A stretch of 64,000 nucleotides of DNA from Neoceratodus forsteri (taxonomy: Eukaryota > Chordata > Ceratodontiformes > Ceratodontidae): positions 373,013,501 through 373,077,500 of the forward strand of contig CM057451.1 of NCBI GenBank assembly GCA_016271365.2. The letters run 5' to 3'. This document shows, in pieces, positions 10,546-21,077 of this stretch. The number at the start of each line of letters is the position of its first letter. Position 1 is the stretch's first letter. The position numbers were made by a program, and so were the translations under genes. The notes beneath the pieces are model-generated. The model was given only the letters and a program-made list of their open reading frames with translations. It was not told the origin of the DNA and made no database searches.

Positions 10546-11287
10546 TGTCATCGAGGCACAGGTCAGGAAGCATAGAAAAACCAGGAGCAGTTGTAAAATT
10601 TGCAACAAGTGATTTATTATTAATAACAGTAAAATAAAAAAATAAAATTGTTCAGTATAACCATTTACAAAGGCAGTATAAACAGAGAAAGTCCATCTGG
10701 GTTTCTTCTCAATTTCCAACCTCAGTCTCTGTGTTTCTCTTGCAAGAATTTGCAGCGCTGTTTTTATAGTCTTTGCAATCCCCGCTCGTTAAGAAAACAG
10801 CATGCTTCTCACGTAGTGTTCTTGTAAGTTTCAACAAGTGCAGCAAAAAGACCATTGTGACCCAGAATTGACCTCTTGCTTACAGCTTCTGAGAGAGTTT
10901 GCAAACAGGTTAACCCCTTGAGTTCCAAACAACTTTTTGCGATCATTTCAACAGTATAACTACATACATTTCAACAGTAAAACTATATATATTTCAAAAC
11001 AAAGGGATCCCAGTGTCAGCTACATTTCCACATAATGACGCACATATATTTTTATACCAGCAGATAAGCAAGGGTGGAGAAAAGACAGAACAGCAAGAGA
11101 AGGTAGAGAGATAGTGAGAGGCAAAGAATTGCAAGACTGTTGGGGTGATCAAGTCCTAGATCTCACGAGAAAATTTGGTTGTGCAACTAGACAGAGAAGA
11201 TACAGAAAAGCAAAGAATAGAACATATCCTTGCATTTAACTCTTTTTCCATAATAAGTGGGACAGGATGGTATTCAACCCTGTCACA
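10546..11287 (-). repeat. Gypsy-A 5' LTR
   Basis: This 742-bp LTR is paired with 1208-1930. It starts TGTCATCGAGGCAC and ends AACCCTGTCACA on the plus strand. The right flank accaggg is the continuation of CR1-A. Differences from the other LTR are scattered substitutions and short indels, including an extra segment around 10660-10690, so the insertion is not recent. Confidence 0.88.
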
Positions 11288-12482
11288 ACCAGGGAAGTAG
11301 ATCAGGGTGGAGCAGTGGATGTGGCCTACCTAGATTTCAGTAAGGCCTTCCACACTGTTCCATGTAGGAGACTCCCAAACAAGCTGGGCAGCCTAGGAGT
11401 GAGTTCAAAGGTGGTAAACTGGATAAGGAATTGGTTGAGGGATAGGCTGCAGAGAGTGGTGGTAAACAGAGTTCACTCCGAGGAAGGGAAGGTGACCAGT
11501 GGGGTTCCACAAGGATCAGTACTGGGACCAGTCATCTTTCATGTCTTTATCAGCTACATTGCAGAGGGGCAAGAAAGAAAGGTATGCCTTTTTGCAGAAG
11601 ACACAAAGATCTGCAATAGGCTAGACACTCCGGCTGTGTGTGTGGATAAAAATGAATAGAAATCTAAGAAAGCTTGAGGAATGGTCAAGAATGTGGCAAC
11701 TAAGTTTTAAAGTGAAGAAGTGCAAAATCATGTACTTGGGGCACAGAAACCCAGGGGCAGAGTAGAAGATGTGGGAATTGGTACTGACGACCACCAAACA
11801 GGAAAGTGACCTGGGGTAATCATATCTGATGACCTAAAGGTGGCCAAACAGTGTGACAAGGCAGTGGGGAGAACTAGTGGGATGCTAGGGTGCATAGGGA
11901 GGGGTATCACCAGCAGAAAGAGGCAGGTGGTGATATGACTGTATACATCTTTAGTGAGACCTCACCTAGAGTACTGTGTCCAGTTCTGGAGACCACATCT
12001 CCAGAAGGACATAGACAAAGGAGGGCAACTAAAATGGTGCAGGGTCTGCATCAAAAGCCCTTTGAGGAGAGACTAAAAGATCTCAATATCTACACCCCGG
12101 AGTAAAGGAGGGAGAGGTGAGATATGATAGAAACTTTCAAATACCTCACAGCATAAATAAGGTACAAGAGGGAAGCATTTTTCAGAAGAAAAGATGCTCA
12201 AGAACAAGGGGTCTTGCTATAAAGCTGGAGGGAGGTAGACTCAGAAGAACTGTGAGGAAGTACTTCTTCACAGAAACAGTGGTGGATACCTGGAACAGCC
12301 TCCCAGTGGAGGTTGCGAGGGCAAAAATTGTAACAGGATTAAAAAATGCATGGGATAGGCATAAGGGAACCTTAGTGGTTAGGAAAGAGAGATCAAGTAG
12401 GGTTTGAGGTATTACAGTAGGTAGGGAAAATGGGCAGACTAGGCAGGCCAGGTGGTCCTTATCTGCCACCAAGTTCTATATT
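11288..12482 (+). mobile_element. CR1-A LINE, downstream half (RT core to 3' end)
   Basis: This continues CR1-A after gypsy-A. 11285-11659 encodes the RT block: GGAVDVAYLDFSKAF, GVPQGSVLGPV, then CLFAEDTKICNR. The catalytic FADD is FAED here (11591-11602), a D-to-E change at the first metal-binding Asp. Further frames (11660-12407) give the thumb and C-terminal region ([28 protein letters not shown]). The 3' end has the CR1 signature 'gggcagactaggcaggcca' and a decayed TTCTAT tail at about 12475. It is dead. Confidence 0.88.
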
Positions 12483-12483
12483 C

Positions 12484-12975
12484 TTTTTTTTTTATCACAA
12501 CATTATTTGTCACCACCTCCACGGATCTGATAGGGGCTACAACCCCCCCCCCCGTCGGAGGGTTATATCCTTCGGCCCATCAGGGCCATCATGGGTCCTG
12601 GTATTATTCCTCTGTTTTCTGCCCCGCAATGGGCACAGCAGTTGTTTCCACCTCCACAGAGGCAGCCAAGCACTCTGGGAGCAGGCCGAACCCCTCTTGT
12701 TGTGCTAATGCACGCAGTACAAACCCCCCCACCCCAAGGAAGGAGAGCAGTTCTCTGGACGCTGAATCCTTACCTCCCTGGCCGACCCCGAATGACTGAG
12801 TCTGTTCCTGAACCTGGGTCACCGGCATGGCATGAGGTGTGGCGTCCAGTGCCTCAACCCTCAGCGCTGCCAGGATGGCTTAAATTCTGTGTTTCTAATC
12901 CAAGTGTGGGACTAGAACCCACAATCTTCTGGGCCAGAAGCAGATGTGCTATCAGCTGAGCCACGCTGACATCTA
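12484..12975 (-). mobile_element. Candidate tRNA-derived SINE
   Basis: On the minus strand a tRNA-like head at 12972-12895 has an A-box-like TGGCTCAGCTGATAGC (12948-12964) and a B-box GGTTCTAGTCC (within 12908-12920). A roughly 380-bp body follows and ends in an A tail (T run at 12484-12493 on the plus strand). The head does not fold into a good acceptor stem and the anticodon loop is abnormal, so it is not a working tRNA. Position right after the CR1-A 3' end, a Pol III promoter and an A tail together suggest a SINE. I see no convincing target duplication. Confidence 0.55.
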
Positions 12976-13084
12976 TTTATAGATATGCAACATGAGTGAT
13001 GGTAAAACTGACAAGATAAAAGTGATATCTTGGCTGCTGACAAGAGTAACATCAAGTTATCAAAAAATATGTTGCTGTTGGATA

Positions 13085-13437
13085 AGGAGTGTCTCTTTAA
13101 GCTAAGTGGCAACCATAACACGAGAGGGCACAGTCTTAATCTGGAGGGGGGAGGTTTAGGAGGGAGGTCAGGAAACACTTCTTCATGGAGAGGGTGGTGG
13201 ACACTCAGAAAGTGCTCCTGGAAGAGGTGGTCTTATTGAAGACAGTGGGCAGCTTCAAGAGAGGCTGGGATAGGCATAGGGGGAAGGTAAGGATCATGGG
13301 GAGGAAGGATGGAAAGGTGGGAGGAGTGGGGGAAAGGGTCAGTAGCTCAAGCTGTGGACCCTGCAATATGAGCAGACTAGATAGACCAAATGGGCTTCTT
13401 CTGCTGGCTTCTTCATATATTCATATGTTACTGTTGT
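13085..13437 (+). mobile_element. CR1-C 3' fragment
   Basis: This is the last part of a CR1 of a different subfamily. Frames contain RGHSLNLEGGGLGG and a terminal 'agactagatagaccaaatggg' related to the CR1 3' signature. It ends in a decayed TTCATATG tail at about 13430. Everything upstream of the ORF2 C-terminus is missing, as is usual for 5'-truncated LINE copies. Confidence 0.7.
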
Positions 13438-13609
13438 CACAATGGAAATCTTGAAAGACAGTATTATCATAAGAAATACTGAACCAGTAAAAGAGCGGAT
13501 TTCACAATGCTGATGACATCACAATGCAAGAAATCAGTGAAATAGTTAAATCTTCAAACAAGCAGCATACTTAAAGTTAAACTAGTGAAACAATTAAGCA
13601 GTAAGGCAT

Positions 13610-15727
13610 CACAGGGGGTGGATTATGGTGGGATAACGGACCACCCCAGCAAGGTTGAAGCATGAAGGTTGAAGCAAAAGAAGAAGGAAACCACTTTGGT
13701 TCTCAAATACAGTAGCAGAAAAGGTCAGAGCCAAAAGGCTGGCCTTCAGGAAATATAAGGGAACACAGTGGGATGAAGATAGGGAGGCATACCAAACTGC
13801 CCTAAGGGAAGCAGGGAAGGCAGTAAGGCAGGCAAAGTCCCAAACTGAGGAAACACTAGCATGAACAGTACAAGAAGGTGACAAGACTTTCTATAGATAT
13901 ATTAGTGAAAGGAGGAAGTCCAGAGGGGGTATTGCTAAGCTCAAAGGAGAAAAGGGGACATGCGAGGAGGAGGAGGACCCTGTAAAAGCATCTATCCTAA
14001 ATAGATACTTTTGCTCAATATTTACTGAAGAGAAGGTAGGACAGGGCCCACAGCTCAGCACCATGGACACGGGGGGATGGAGGTGAGCACTACTCCCTTC
14101 ACAAAAGAAAGGGTCCTACAAAAGCTCGCTAAGCTCAGGGTGGACAAGGCAATGGGACCTAATGGCATACATCCCAGGGTACTAAAGGAGCTAAGGGTGG
14201 AACTAGCAGAGCCATTAGCAGAACTGTTTAGTGAGTCTCTGAGCACAGGAAAGGTCCCAGAAGACTGGAGAAGGGCTCATGTGATTCCGCTCCACAAGAG
14301 TGGTAGCAGGGAGGAGGCCAGGAACCACAGTCCAATCAGTCTTACCTCAGTAGTGGGCAAGATTATGGAGGCACTCCTTAAGGAAAGGATAGTGCAACAC
14401 CTGGAATCCATAGGGGCACAGGATCCAAGACAATATGGGTTTACAAAAGGAAGGTCCTGTCAAACTAATCTCATAGATTTCTTTGACTGGGTAACCAGAG
14501 TGGTGGACCAAGGGGGAGCAGCTGATGTCACCTACCTTGACTTCAGCAAAGCTTTCGACACTGTTCCACATAGAAGATTGATTAATAAGCTGGGTAGTCT
14601 TGGGGTGGGTCAGAAGTTGGTCAACTGGGTGGCAAACTGGTTGACGGGCAGAAAACAGAGAGCGGTGGTAAATGGTATACAGTCAGAAGAGATGCAAGTC
14701 ACAAGTGGGGTACCTCAGGGATCAGTCCTGGGGCCAGTCCTCTTCAATATCTTCATTAGTGGATAGCAGATGGACTAGAGGGTAAGGCTTGTCTGTTTGC
14801 AGATGACACCAAGATCTGCAACAGAGTAGATGATCCAGACGGGGTGGGCAGAATGAGAAGAGATCTGGATAAACTAGCAAAATGGTCAGAAGAGTGGCAA
14901 CTGGGATTTAATGCAAAGAAGTGCAAGATCATGCACATAGAGAAGAGAAACCCTGAAGCCACCTATAGGCTGGGAGGGGAGTTGCTGGCAGTCACAAAGG
15001 AAGAAAGAGACTTGGGCATCATCACCGATGACCTGAAATCATCCAAGCAGACCTCTAAAGCAGTAGGTAAGGCTAGGGGGATGTTAGGGTGTATTAGTAG
15101 GGGTATCACAAGTCATAAGAGGGATGTAATAATCCCTCTTTACAAGACACTGGTTAGGCCCCATCTGGAGTACTGCGTGCAGTACTGGAGGCCACACCTT
15201 CACAAGGACATTAACCAAATTGAGGCAGTCCAGAGAAGGGCAACCAAAATGGTGCAGGGACTGCATCAGAAGACATATGAGGACAGATTAACGGAGCTCA
15301 ATATGTATACCCTTGAGCAAAGGAGGGAGAGAGGTGATATGATCGAAACATTCAAACACCTTAAGGGCATTAACAAGGTGAAAGAGTCTAACATGTTTAA
15401 ATATAAGAAAAATAGCAGGACAAGAAGACTCAGCATGAGATTAGAGGGAGGCCAATTAAGGGGAAATATGAGGAAATTCTTTTTCACAGAAAGAGTGGTG
15501 GATGCATGGAACGGCCTACCTGAGGAAGTGGTGGCTATGAATACAGTGCAGGGCTTCAAACATGCATGGGATAGGTATAAGGGAGCAATACAGATGAGTA
15601 TGAATAGATAGGCCACTGACACAGCAAAGGCCGAAGGCACATTTATAAGGTAGAAAAAGAAATGGGCAGACTGGATGGGCCTTGCAGTCCTTATCTGCCA
15701 TCAACCTCTATGTTTCTATGTTTCTAT
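13610..15727 (+). mobile_element. CR1-D LINE, 5'-truncated
   Basis: This 2.1-kb copy starts in the endonuclease-RT linker (around 13610-13640) and ends with (TTCTATGT) repeats at 15708-15727. It carries a long, fairly intact RT gene described separately. Its 3' signature 'gggcagactggatgggcc' is the common CR1 form, unlike the CR1-B and CR1-F subfamily. Confidence 0.85.
14077..15611 (+). pseudogene. CR1-D reverse transcriptase domain
   Basis: Two long frames (14077-14766, 229 aa; 14844-15611, 255 aa) make up most of the RT. In order: KAMGPNGIHPRVLKEL, VIPLHKSGSREEARN, QYGFTKGRSCQTNLIDFFDWV, ADVTYLDFSKAFDTVPH, VTSGVPQGSVLGPVLFN, an intact FADD at 14796-14807, then the thumb with KKCKIMH and [11 protein letters not shown] and the C-terminal FFTERVVDAWNGLP. 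A frame break around 14760-14800 separates palm motifs B and C. No endonuclease is present, so it cannot be autonomous. Confidence 0.88.
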
Positions 15728-15984
15728 GAGGCAAAGCAAAGTGCTTCCACCATCTGAGAAGGGCTGTTAGCCCACCATAACACACCCCCGGAGTGCCTTA
15801 TTATGATTATGAAATGGGTTCTTTTTAGAAAATAGATATTTTTGTTGAGCTACTTTCAGACAGGCTGTTGTGCTGAGATAACGGCCAAGCTGAATGTACC
15901 CCTTAGCCAATCAGGAATCAGCATTATTTCTACCCATTTCATAATGCTGTATAAGTAATGGAGACTTAGACCAGTGGTAGCTAT
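15728..15984. other. Unassigned spacer
   Basis: No coding similarity or clear repeat boundary is seen between the CR1-D tail and the older CR1-E remnant. Confidence 0.4.
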
Positions 15985-16695
15985 GACTGGGACCTAGCAG
16001 TTCCAGAGTATAGCTTACTTAGGAGAGACAGGGAGAAGGGTATGGGGGTATCCCTACACATTCGGGAAGGTATTGAGGTGACACAGGATGGGATTGTAAA
16101 AAAGGAGGAGAAAAGGGAAATTAAGTAAGTCTGGGTGCAGCTGAAAACAGTAATTTGGTAAGAGTGTTAGATTTGGGGAGGCCTACAGACTGCCAGGGCA
16201 GAAAGAGGAGGAAAACAGAGAGCTGGGGAAAGAAATCAGAAGAGGAGCCACAAAAGGGGATCTTTTGATAAGTAGGGGACCAAAATCTTCCATGTATAGA
16301 CTGGGATATCTAGGCAGCAAAGAGCACCAGGGTCAGGCACTGCAAGATACACTTCAGGTCTGTTTAGTGGTACAGCTGGTCAAGGATCCCACACAGCAAG
16401 GTGTCATACTTCGTACTCACCAATTCAAAGATGCTGGGGGGTATGACTGTTAGGGAGCCCTTATAGTTCATTGACTGCAACACTGAGTGATTCAGATCGG
16501 CAGGGAAACAATGGATCCCACCTTAACCCCTCAAATACAGTGGTTCTGGACCTCAAACATGCAGATTTTGGGAAGATACAGGAACTAGTTAAGGAAAGAT
16601 TGTCCGGTGTAGACCAGATAGAAGGGGGTGGAAGAATTATGGGGTAGGATTAAAGGGATATCTACCCTTAAGTCCCTTCTGTCATCTGCTCTGAA
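15985..16695 (+). pseudogene. CR1-E endonuclease remnant (old)
   Basis: Scattered frames recall the CR1 endonuclease. A block near 16020-16080 resembles RRDREKGMGVSLHIREGIEV. Another at 16265-16453 holds GYLGSKEHQGQALQDTLQV followed by LVKDPTQQGVILR, which parallels the endonuclease segment seen at the start of CR1-A (PTRKGAILD). Heavy substitution and many stops indicate an old copy. It ends abruptly near 16695 at the L2-like tail. Confidence 0.6.
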
Positions 16696-16699
16696 GGAA

Positions 16700-17157
16700 A
16701 ATTGCACCTGCCATTGCTAATTGTTCAGATCCTACAGTTGGCAACTCCCCGCACTTGGACGGTTATCCCATCTCTCACACTTCTCCTACATCCCTACTAC
16801 TACCCCCTTCCCTCCCCACACTCCCCCACCTTTCAGTGTATTGTACTGCATATGTATTTTCTGGTTACTATGTTTATACAGCTGTATTATGAGTAACTTT
16901 GTATCCATCCTGTGACGCAATATATGTACTCTGTAAAATGTATGCCTGTGTTGTCAGGTGCTGCCTTGTGGAGCCACCACCTATAAAAGTCTTGCCCTTT
17001 TTACTTGTTTAGATGCAATACTGTGTATATGCCTTGTCTGTTTAGTTCTCATTACCATTGTATTGTATATGTTCACTATGTCATCCGGGACCATCTTGTA
17101 AATGAGCTTGCTCAAAGGTGTATAGCCTGGTTAAATAAAGTTTGATTGATTGATTGG
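16700..17157 (+). mobile_element. L2-like LINE 3' tail fragment
   Basis: This is non-coding sequence with the 3'-end features of L2-like elements: a stretch reading 'atagcctggttaaataaag' and a terminal (TGAT)n microsatellite at 17141-17156. It resembles the 3' ends of the other L2-like copies here (near 23456, 45925 and 58890) in the 'cctggtta' block. No RT sequence is retained. Confidence 0.6.
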
Positions 17158-18295
17158 ATACTCCTGGAGGTGCCCGAATCCCTTTGGGAGTGTTCCCCAG
17201 AAGCTACTCGGTTTGCTACCCTGTCGCACGTGGTTGGCTTTAACAGTGGGATCAAACTCCCACTTGTCTAAACAGGGGTAAGATGGACTCAGACAAACTA
17301 ATGAAACGGCTGGTAGAACAGCAAGCACAACAGGTCCAGATGTAAGCACAACAGGCTAGATGCAAAGGGGCCGGATGGCTTAGCAGGAGCAACAGCAGGC
17401 TCAGAGACCAGCACCAAGTGCAATTGTAGGCAGAGAGAGAGACCAGCAGCAGCATGAGTTTATGAAGCAGGTGCTGCAAACACAAAAATAAACTTTGCCT
17501 CAATCTCCAGGTCACAGGGAGTCCAGTTGCTGCAGGACCCCACCCCATGCTAACAAAAGTGGTCCTGAGGATGACTCCAAGGCCTACCTTATGACTTTTG
17601 AGAGAGTTGCCAGTGCCACTACCTGGCCACGAGAAAGTTGAGCTCTTTGCATTGCACTGTACCAGATTGGGGATGCCCAAGCTAGACACAAAGAAGTCTA
17701 ACGGACTCTGTGGCAAGAGACTATAATCTGGTAAAGGCAGTTATCTTAGACTGGGTCAGAATAACTGAAGAGAGTTACCAATGGAACTTTTGCATCCTGG
17801 GTTTCAAGGCTTGAACATGACCTAGAGTGGTGGCACAGAAGGTACAAGATTTGGCTACTCAGTGGTTAAAACCAGAAGTATGCACTAAAGAGGAATTATG
17901 GAATTGATTGTGCTGGAGCAGAACATTTTACCAGATCAAGTCCATGATTGGGTAAGTCAACATGGACAGACAACTCTGGCTGTAGCAGTGAAAATTACAG
18001 AACATTACTTGGAAGCTGAAAGACCAGAGGTCGCTATGAAGAGTGAAACCCACAACAAACCTTGTGCAGTGAACAGATGAGAAGATCCCTGCAGAAGAGG
18101 GGAGAAAAGACTTTGGGGGGATGGGAACAAACATGCTGGCATGGGTAAGTGGTCAAGTGGTGAAATACTGCTTACCTCTCCACTTCAAAAAGGTATAAAC
18201 GCCGGGCTTGGTGTAATTCCCCTACTCCCAAGACCTCGCTCTCCAGTGACCCAGCTGGGGGGAAGGGGGCACAGGTCATAGACTTAATAGATTTT
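17158..18295 (+). pseudogene. Gypsy-B gag remnant with SCAN-like capsid
   Basis: This is a second Gmr1-like gypsy fragment, plus strand. The left end (to about 17229, ending TGTCGCA) may be the end of an LTR, followed by a PBS-like TGGTTGGC...GTGGGATC. Gag starts near 17283 (MDSDKLMKRLVEQQAQQVQM). Frames then show AYLMTFERVASATTWPRE and ALYQIGDAQ, matching the gypsy-A capsid. At 17898-18080 an open frame reads LIVLEQNILPDQVHDWV and VAVKITEHYLEAERPE, very like a SCAN domain. Multiple stops. No protease or pol is present; the sequence joins the L1-A 3' end at about 18296. Confidence 0.7.
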
Positions 18296-18296
18296 T

Positions 18297-18485
18297 TGCA
18301 TGTAATCCTTTTTATTAATATTTTGCAAGTTACAAATAAACAGCAGAGATCATATAATATGTGTATATGTTGACAAAATACACAATACAGAAAATGCAAA
18401 CAGGTTAATAATTAATATGAAATTAATAACATTAAACATAGATATTTAGTAACATTGAGAGTCTGATACTGCTGAGTTTTTATAC
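18297..18485 (-). mobile_element. L1-A 3' end (beyond the L2-A insertion)
   Basis: The minus strand reads from the last ORF2 codons through a short 3' UTR to TTAATAAAAAGG and a T-run-marked poly(A) at 18291-18296. Joined in the mind with 23457 onward, the ORF2 frame continues across the L2-A insertion (LWFKTLYK, then NSAVSDSQCY and a stop), confirming that the two pieces were one L1. Confidence 0.72.
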
Positions 18486-19545
18486 GCTTCTTCTCTTGCC
18501 ACAGGGGTTCGTGAGGGTGGCCCACTGCATGGGTCCCCTTCCCCTGCAACGCTCTGCCAGGACTTATTCTTTGAGGGGTGAGGCACTGGATTTGGCCAAT
18601 CTCCACCAACGCTACTACCGACGATGAATCCCTGGGACCCTCACCTGTAATCTTCTTGCCGCGGGTGAAACAGACACCTCAGACTCCCTGCTCCTGTGCG
18701 CTGCCTGCAACTTACTGCCACTGCCCAAGACTTATTGAGGGGCTGAATTTAGACTTGCTGTGGACTGAGTATTTCTGTGGGGAAACAGATGCCTCGGACT
18801 CCCTGCTCCTGTGTGCTACCAGCATTGGTGGAGCATGCTAAACTTTAACTTGCTGCCCAAGACTTGCCGAGGGGTTGAATCTAGTCTTGCTATGGGCACA
18901 CCAAATTTAAATCCTCGCTGCCGCTGTCCATTGGTCCGGTCAGTAGCCAGTGATGCTCAGGCAGCTGGTCTTAAAAGCCAGCACCAAGCCCTGCTGGCTA
19001 GCAACTCGCCCAGAATGCTTCTTCCCTTGCCACAGGGGTTCGTGAGGGTGGCTAACTGCAACGGGTCCCCTTCCCCTGCAACGCTCCACTGGGACTTATT
19101 CTTTGAGGGGTGAGGCGCTGGATTCAGCCGATCTCCACCGACGCTACTACCGATGATGAATCCCCAGGACCCTCACCTGTAATCTTCTTGCCGCGTGGGA
19201 AACAGATGCCTCAGACTCCCTGCTCCTGTGCGCTGCCTGCATCAGCGGAGGGCGCCAAATTTAAACTTACTGCTGCTGCCCAAGACTTATCGAGGGCCTG
19301 AATTTAGACTTGCTGTAGACTGTATTTCTGTGGGGAAACAGACGCCTCGGACTCCCTGCTCCTTTGCGTTACCAGCATTGGCGAAGCGCGTTAAACTTTA
19401 ACTTGCTGCTGCTGCTCAAGACTTGCCGAGGGGTTGAATCTAGTCTTGCTGTGGGCCAAGTGAATTTCAGTCCCTCCTCCCCTTAAATGGACCTAAGCCC
19501 CTCCCTCTGATTGGTGCGGCCCAATCTCTGCAGCATCCTCTACTG
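18486..19545 (+). promoter_or_regulatory. L2-A 5' tandem monomers (~531 bp x 2)
   Basis: Copy one begins at 18486 and copy two at 19017. Both start 'gcttcttc' and then run through 'gccacaggggttcgtgaggg', share the block ending in 'tgccgaggggttgaatctag', and each contains an internal half-repeat around 'actccctgctcctgtg'. ATTGG (inverted CCAAT) lies near the end of each. This layout resembles LINE promoter monomers; promoter function is inferred. Confidence 0.68.
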
Positions 19546-19949
19546 TGGTTTTGTAGCCTGACCTACAAATTCCAGTGCTGTTGCTTACTAGCTGTGCTGT
19601 TGTATGCTTCTCTTGCTTTAGCCCTGGCTGACTGTGAATGAACGACTGTCCCTTCCAACCCCAAACTCTCTAAAAGTTGATCTTAGATGCACTGCTACTG
19701 CCACTGCCTAACCACCCTTTCTGGTTGCTTTACTATGATGGGCTACTGTTGAACAAATAATATCCTTCTGTTTTTCCCAGCCTGGGTTGCCTGTCTGCCT
19801 GCTGTAGCTTAACAATTCAATTGCTCTCTTATTTTATCTGTCCTACCTGCCCATTGGTGCCTGTTCTGTAACTACTGTCCCCTGTCTTACAACTGCCCAT
19901 CTTTTCCAGGGATTTCTGCCTTGCACCCCTTGCCCCACATTGGGTAACT

Positions 19950-21077
19950 ATGAGGGGTCTGGGACTCTTGGCAGCCTTTTCCTATAAAGCCCTGACCCTG
20001 CGAGCTGTACAGTTCTACTCCTGGTGTCACTATCCCCAGAACCATAGCAGAAAAGCCAGGCCGTCCCCCCTCAGCCTCAAACCTCTGATGGAGGGGACCA
20101 ACGTGCTACTCCTGTCCAAGCGTGGCGTTACCTGCAACATAACCTGTTACAACCTTTCGCACCATCTCCACCAGAGAAGCTGGCGAAGGTATTCCCTCCC
20201 TCCCTCTACAATCTTAGGATACCTTCCCAGGCTTATGCTTGCTCTGGGGGGAGATGTCGAGCTCAACCCTGGCCCCTACTCCCCTAACCTTGCACTTAGT
20301 GACCCCACTAATCCTCTCAGGGCAGAGGCTAAGGGCCTTCGGCTAGCCCACATGAACATCGGTAGCCTAAGGCATAAAACTCAGGACCTTGAAGCTTGGA
20401 CTGCACTGTATAAGCCTGATATACTTGCGGATACCGAAACCTGGCTTAAGCCACATATCCTTCCTCATGAAATTGACCTGGTTGGTTACAATGTCTTCAG
20501 ACGAGATAGGGTAGGTAAGAAAGGTGGTGGCGTCCTCATTTACACTAAGACTAATCTCAATGCTGTGCAGCTAAGTTATCCTCCCCTTGATGACTCGGCA
20601 TGTGAGACCATATTTACCAAACTGCTCCTTGGAGACACCAAGCCTCTCCACATTGGGTGTGCCTGCCTTCCGCCCTCATCGGCTGCCTCTTCCTTAGAAT
20701 CCCTGACCCTTGCCCTAGCAGAGCACCCACTGGGGGAACTGATTCTCCTTGGGGACTTCAGTCAGAACTGGCGTGTCCTGGGGACCTCAGCAACCAAGAA
20801 CCCCATCCTTGGCTCCAGACTGACTCAAATTATCAACCTGCCAACTAGGCACAATGCCAAGTTCAGCAACCACTCTCTACTTGACTGGGCCCTGGTCTCC
20901 TGCCCGGACCGTATTACGACAGCTGGGACCATGGCGGACTCACTTAGTGACCACTCTCCTATCTTTTGCACCTGGTCCAATAAGGCTCCCAAATCGGCTG
21001 CCAGAGTGATAGTAGCCAGGAACTTCAGCAGGTTTACAGCAGCTGATTTCTGCTCTGACCTTCATTCAGTAGACTGA
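19950..21077 (+). pseudogene. L2-A N-terminal region, 2A-like motif and endonuclease
   Basis: A 375-residue frame from ATG 19950. Residues 1-100 are poorly conserved and end in a mildly hydrophobic stretch. Residues 101-109 are GDVELNPGP, a match to the 2A ribosome-skipping consensus D(V/I)ExNPGP. The apurinic-like endonuclease follows: AHMNIGSLRHKTQDLEAW, TETWLKPH with the catalytic Glu, GYNVFRRDRVGKKGGGVLIY, ILLGDFSQNW (usually GDFN), and SDHSPIFCTW. The frame is open to a stop at 21075-21077, where one indel interrupts the join to the RT. Metal-binding and catalytic positions other than the altered GDF(S) look intact. Confidence 0.85.
20250..20276 (+). promoter_or_regulatory. 2A-like translational recoding motif in L2-A
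   Basis: Codons for G-D-V-E-L-N-P-G-P, residues 101-109 of the 19950 frame. In known 2A sequences the ribosome fails to join Gly and the last Pro, releasing the upstream peptide. Here it would separate the N-terminal region from endonuclease-RT. Confidence 0.75.

Larger units (their letters stand above)
1208..11287 (-). mobile_element. Gypsy-A, Gmr1-like Ty3/gypsy LTR retrotransposon
   Basis: A minus-strand LTR element is bounded by two related LTRs (1208-1930 and 10546-11287). It is flanked by a probable 5-bp target duplication, actag on the left and accag on the right, lying inside the CR1-A RT gene. Reading on the minus strand the order is 5' LTR, PBS, gag with SCAN-like capsid and CCHC knuckle, protease, integrase, a linker resembling the segment that precedes RT, polypurine tract, 3' LTR. 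No RT or RNase H is seen. A CR1 (CR1-B, 3738-9417) sits between gag and protease. Integrase directly after protease, plus the SCAN-like gag, points to the Gmr1 group, which is known for integrase upstream of RT. The element is defective. Confidence 0.85.

Noticed and set aside
12452..12959. Several overlapping 90-120 residue frames
   Set aside because: Low-complexity Pro-rich products in overlapping frames across the SINE candidate; no domain, no codon pattern.
12895..12972. A tRNA gene on the minus strand
   Set aside because: A and B boxes are present but the acceptor stem does not pair and the anticodon loop is abnormal; better explained as a SINE head.
17252..17716. 154-residue minus-strand frame
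   Set aside because: It lies opposite the gypsy-B gag, whose plus-strand blocks match gypsy-A; a shadow frame.
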